From a virus: a DNA stretch of 24,435 nt. This document shows positions 23,673 to 24,435 of this stretch, piece after piece (within the stretch, counting starts at the first letter, position 1; every line of letters starts with the position of its first letter). The notes beneath the pieces are model-generated. The model was not told the DNA's origin and ran no database searches. It saw nothing but the letters and a program-made list of their open reading frames with translations. A program made the translations under genes and the position numbers. The stretch covers positions 1-24,435 of IMG/VR virus record IMGVR_UViG_3300025128_000320; one strand, 5' to 3'.

Positions 23673-23700
23673 GTTATATAGATGACTTTAAATATGTCAA
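23673..23700 (-). promoter_or_regulatory. Sigma70-type promoter for the capsid gene
   Basis: On the minus strand a perfect -35 TTGACA (23700-23695) is followed after 16 bases by TATAAC (23678-23673), with an overlapping TATATA two bases earlier. The -35 box starts only 4 bases after the scaffold stop codon. Transcription would begin near 23666 and give the capsid gene its own extra transcript from the host RNA polymerase. Confidence 0.72.
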
Positions 23701-23704
23701 CTAA

Positions 23705-24435
23705 TTATCTTGCAGAACCAGACATGTCATAAACAAACTTACCATTACGGATAGCTTCGTTTATTTTGTCCTGCATTTCCTCAAACTCCTTGTTAGACAT
23801 CTTGGCTACATCAGACTCTTTTATTTGTCCTTGTACACCCTCTGCGTCTACAGAAGTACGAGTTCCTTTAGCAACAGTAGATGCTGCAGCTTTCTTAGAC
23901 TTCTTCTTAGCTGCTACGGTCATACCGTTGTCAATCTTGTATAGATCTATCACACGTACAACTGAGGCAGGATCATCCATGTTCTCATAGAGTGCATCCT
24001 TAACCCACTTGGGTTGTTCATCTGCCCAGTTGTGAAACTTATCTGACTGTCTTAGTTCATCAAAGTCTTCGTGAGTCTTACGAATAACATTCTCTGCTTT
24101 TACTCTTTGAGCTTCAGAGTGTGCTTCATCTAATTCTTGTAGACGTGACTCAGCCTTGTTAAACATCTCTTGAGCTTTTTTAGCTGCAATTGTTTCAACA
24201 ATACCTGCTACGTCTGGATATTCTTGCGCCCACTTCTCTATGTCTTCATCAGACTTAGGAGGAACGATACCCTCACGTTTGCTCTTACTTTCTAGAGCTT
24301 CAAACTTTTCTTGCCACTCTTTTTCTTTAGCAGCTAAGTGTTTGCGAATATCACCATAGCGTTTCTTAAAAGACTTCTCTTCAGCATCTAACTCGCTGTC
24401 ATCGTCTTCCTGTGCTTTGGTTTCCTCTGGGGTTT
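23705..24435 (-). CDS. Capsid assembly scaffolding protein, partial (N-terminus outside window)
   Basis: The frame is open to the right edge of the window; the internal ATG at 24166 is not the start, because the upstream sequence codes on in frame for at least 89 more residues (TPEETKAQEDDDSELDAEEK, then KKRYGDIRKHLAAKEKEWQE and KWAQEYPDVAGIVETIAAKK). The visible 242 residues are highly charged and mostly helical, with an acidic N-terminal side, a central coiled coil (KAESRLQELDEAHSEAQRVK), a KKKSKKAAAS basic linker and a C-terminal helix ending in GKFVYDMSGSAR. This composition and the place directly before the major capsid gene fit a T7 gp9-type scaffold that organises the shell and then leaves. 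The basic C-terminal part is the likely coat-binding end. Confidence 0.82.
   Translation of the reverse strand, partial: TPEETKAQEDDDSELDAEEKSFKKRYGDIRKHLAAKEKEWQEKFEALESKSKREGIVPPKSDEDIEKWAQEYPDVAGIVETIAAKKAQEMFNKAESRLQELDEAHSEAQRVKAENVIRKTHEDFDELRQSDKFHNWADEQPKWVKDALYENMDDPASVVRVIDLYKIDNGMTVAAKKKSKKAAASTVAKGTRTSVDAEGVQGQIKESDVAKMSNKEFEEMQDKINEAIRNGKFVYDMSGSAR

Larger units (their letters stand above)
23462..23704 (-). promoter_or_regulatory. Noncoding leader of the major capsid gene
   Basis: This is by far the longest gap in an otherwise packed cluster. It contains no ATG before the capsid starts and no plausible small gene. It holds, in transcription order, a promoter just after the scaffold stop, a hairpin at 23630-23658, a second, bulged hairpin at 23543-23582, and the GGAGG ribosome binding site. 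The transcribed leader would be about 205 bases. Confidence 0.7.

Overview
The window looks like part of the genome of a lytic, short-tailed (podovirus-type) marine bacteriophage. It carries the end of a DNA-metabolism cluster and most of a virion-structure cluster. AT-leaning codon use, a B12-dependent ribonucleotide reductase, and small proteins resembling DUF6127 and DUF6447 (families I associate mainly with Alphaproteobacteria) suggest an alphaproteobacterial host such as SAR11, SAR116 or Roseobacter. The HMO-2011-type podoviruses are a plausible relative. This placement rests on gene content and order and was not tested by alignment. I see no integrase, tRNA, CRISPR array, reverse transcriptase or insertion sequence.

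Layout. Positions 1-1704 on the plus strand hold four metabolism genes: the 3' end of a class II ribonucleotide reductase, a PD-(D/E)XK nuclease-like protein, a DUF3310 protein with an added N-terminal zinc ribbon, and a small unknown. They end at a strong hairpin terminator (1715-1744), where they meet the minus-strand genes head to head. Everything from 24435 down to 1745 is on the minus strand and tightly packed, with several stop/start overlaps of the form TAATG. In transcription order the genes are: scaffold (partial), a 228-bp noncoding leader with a sigma70-type promoter, major capsid protein, a likely head-decoration protein, a T7 gp11-like adaptor, a nozzle protein, a long repetitive tail fibre, a 120-residue beta-rich protein, two paralogous six-repeat probable beta-propellers (one with a fibronectin III domain), a DUF7483-like receptor-binding candidate, three small non-structural-looking genes, a 1073-residue virion protein with a 22-residue helical repeat, a GH24 lysozyme, and three likely ejection proteins of 171, 312 and 1114 residues.

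How the parts fit. The plus-strand genes would supply and process deoxynucleotides and DNA. The minus-strand genes build the capsid, the tail and the set of proteins ejected with the genome, plus a lysozyme that probably opens the peptidoglycan during entry. The order scaffold, capsid, adaptor, nozzle, then internal proteins follows T7 logic, but the fibre and receptor-binding genes sit between nozzle and internal proteins.

I did not find a wholly new defence or mobile system. The features most worth checking are the capsid-gene promoter and structured leader, the exact 22-residue array, the beta-domain shared by adaptor and nozzle, the twin propellers, the unknown three-gene block at 10556-11880, and a possible second start in the DUF3310 gene.
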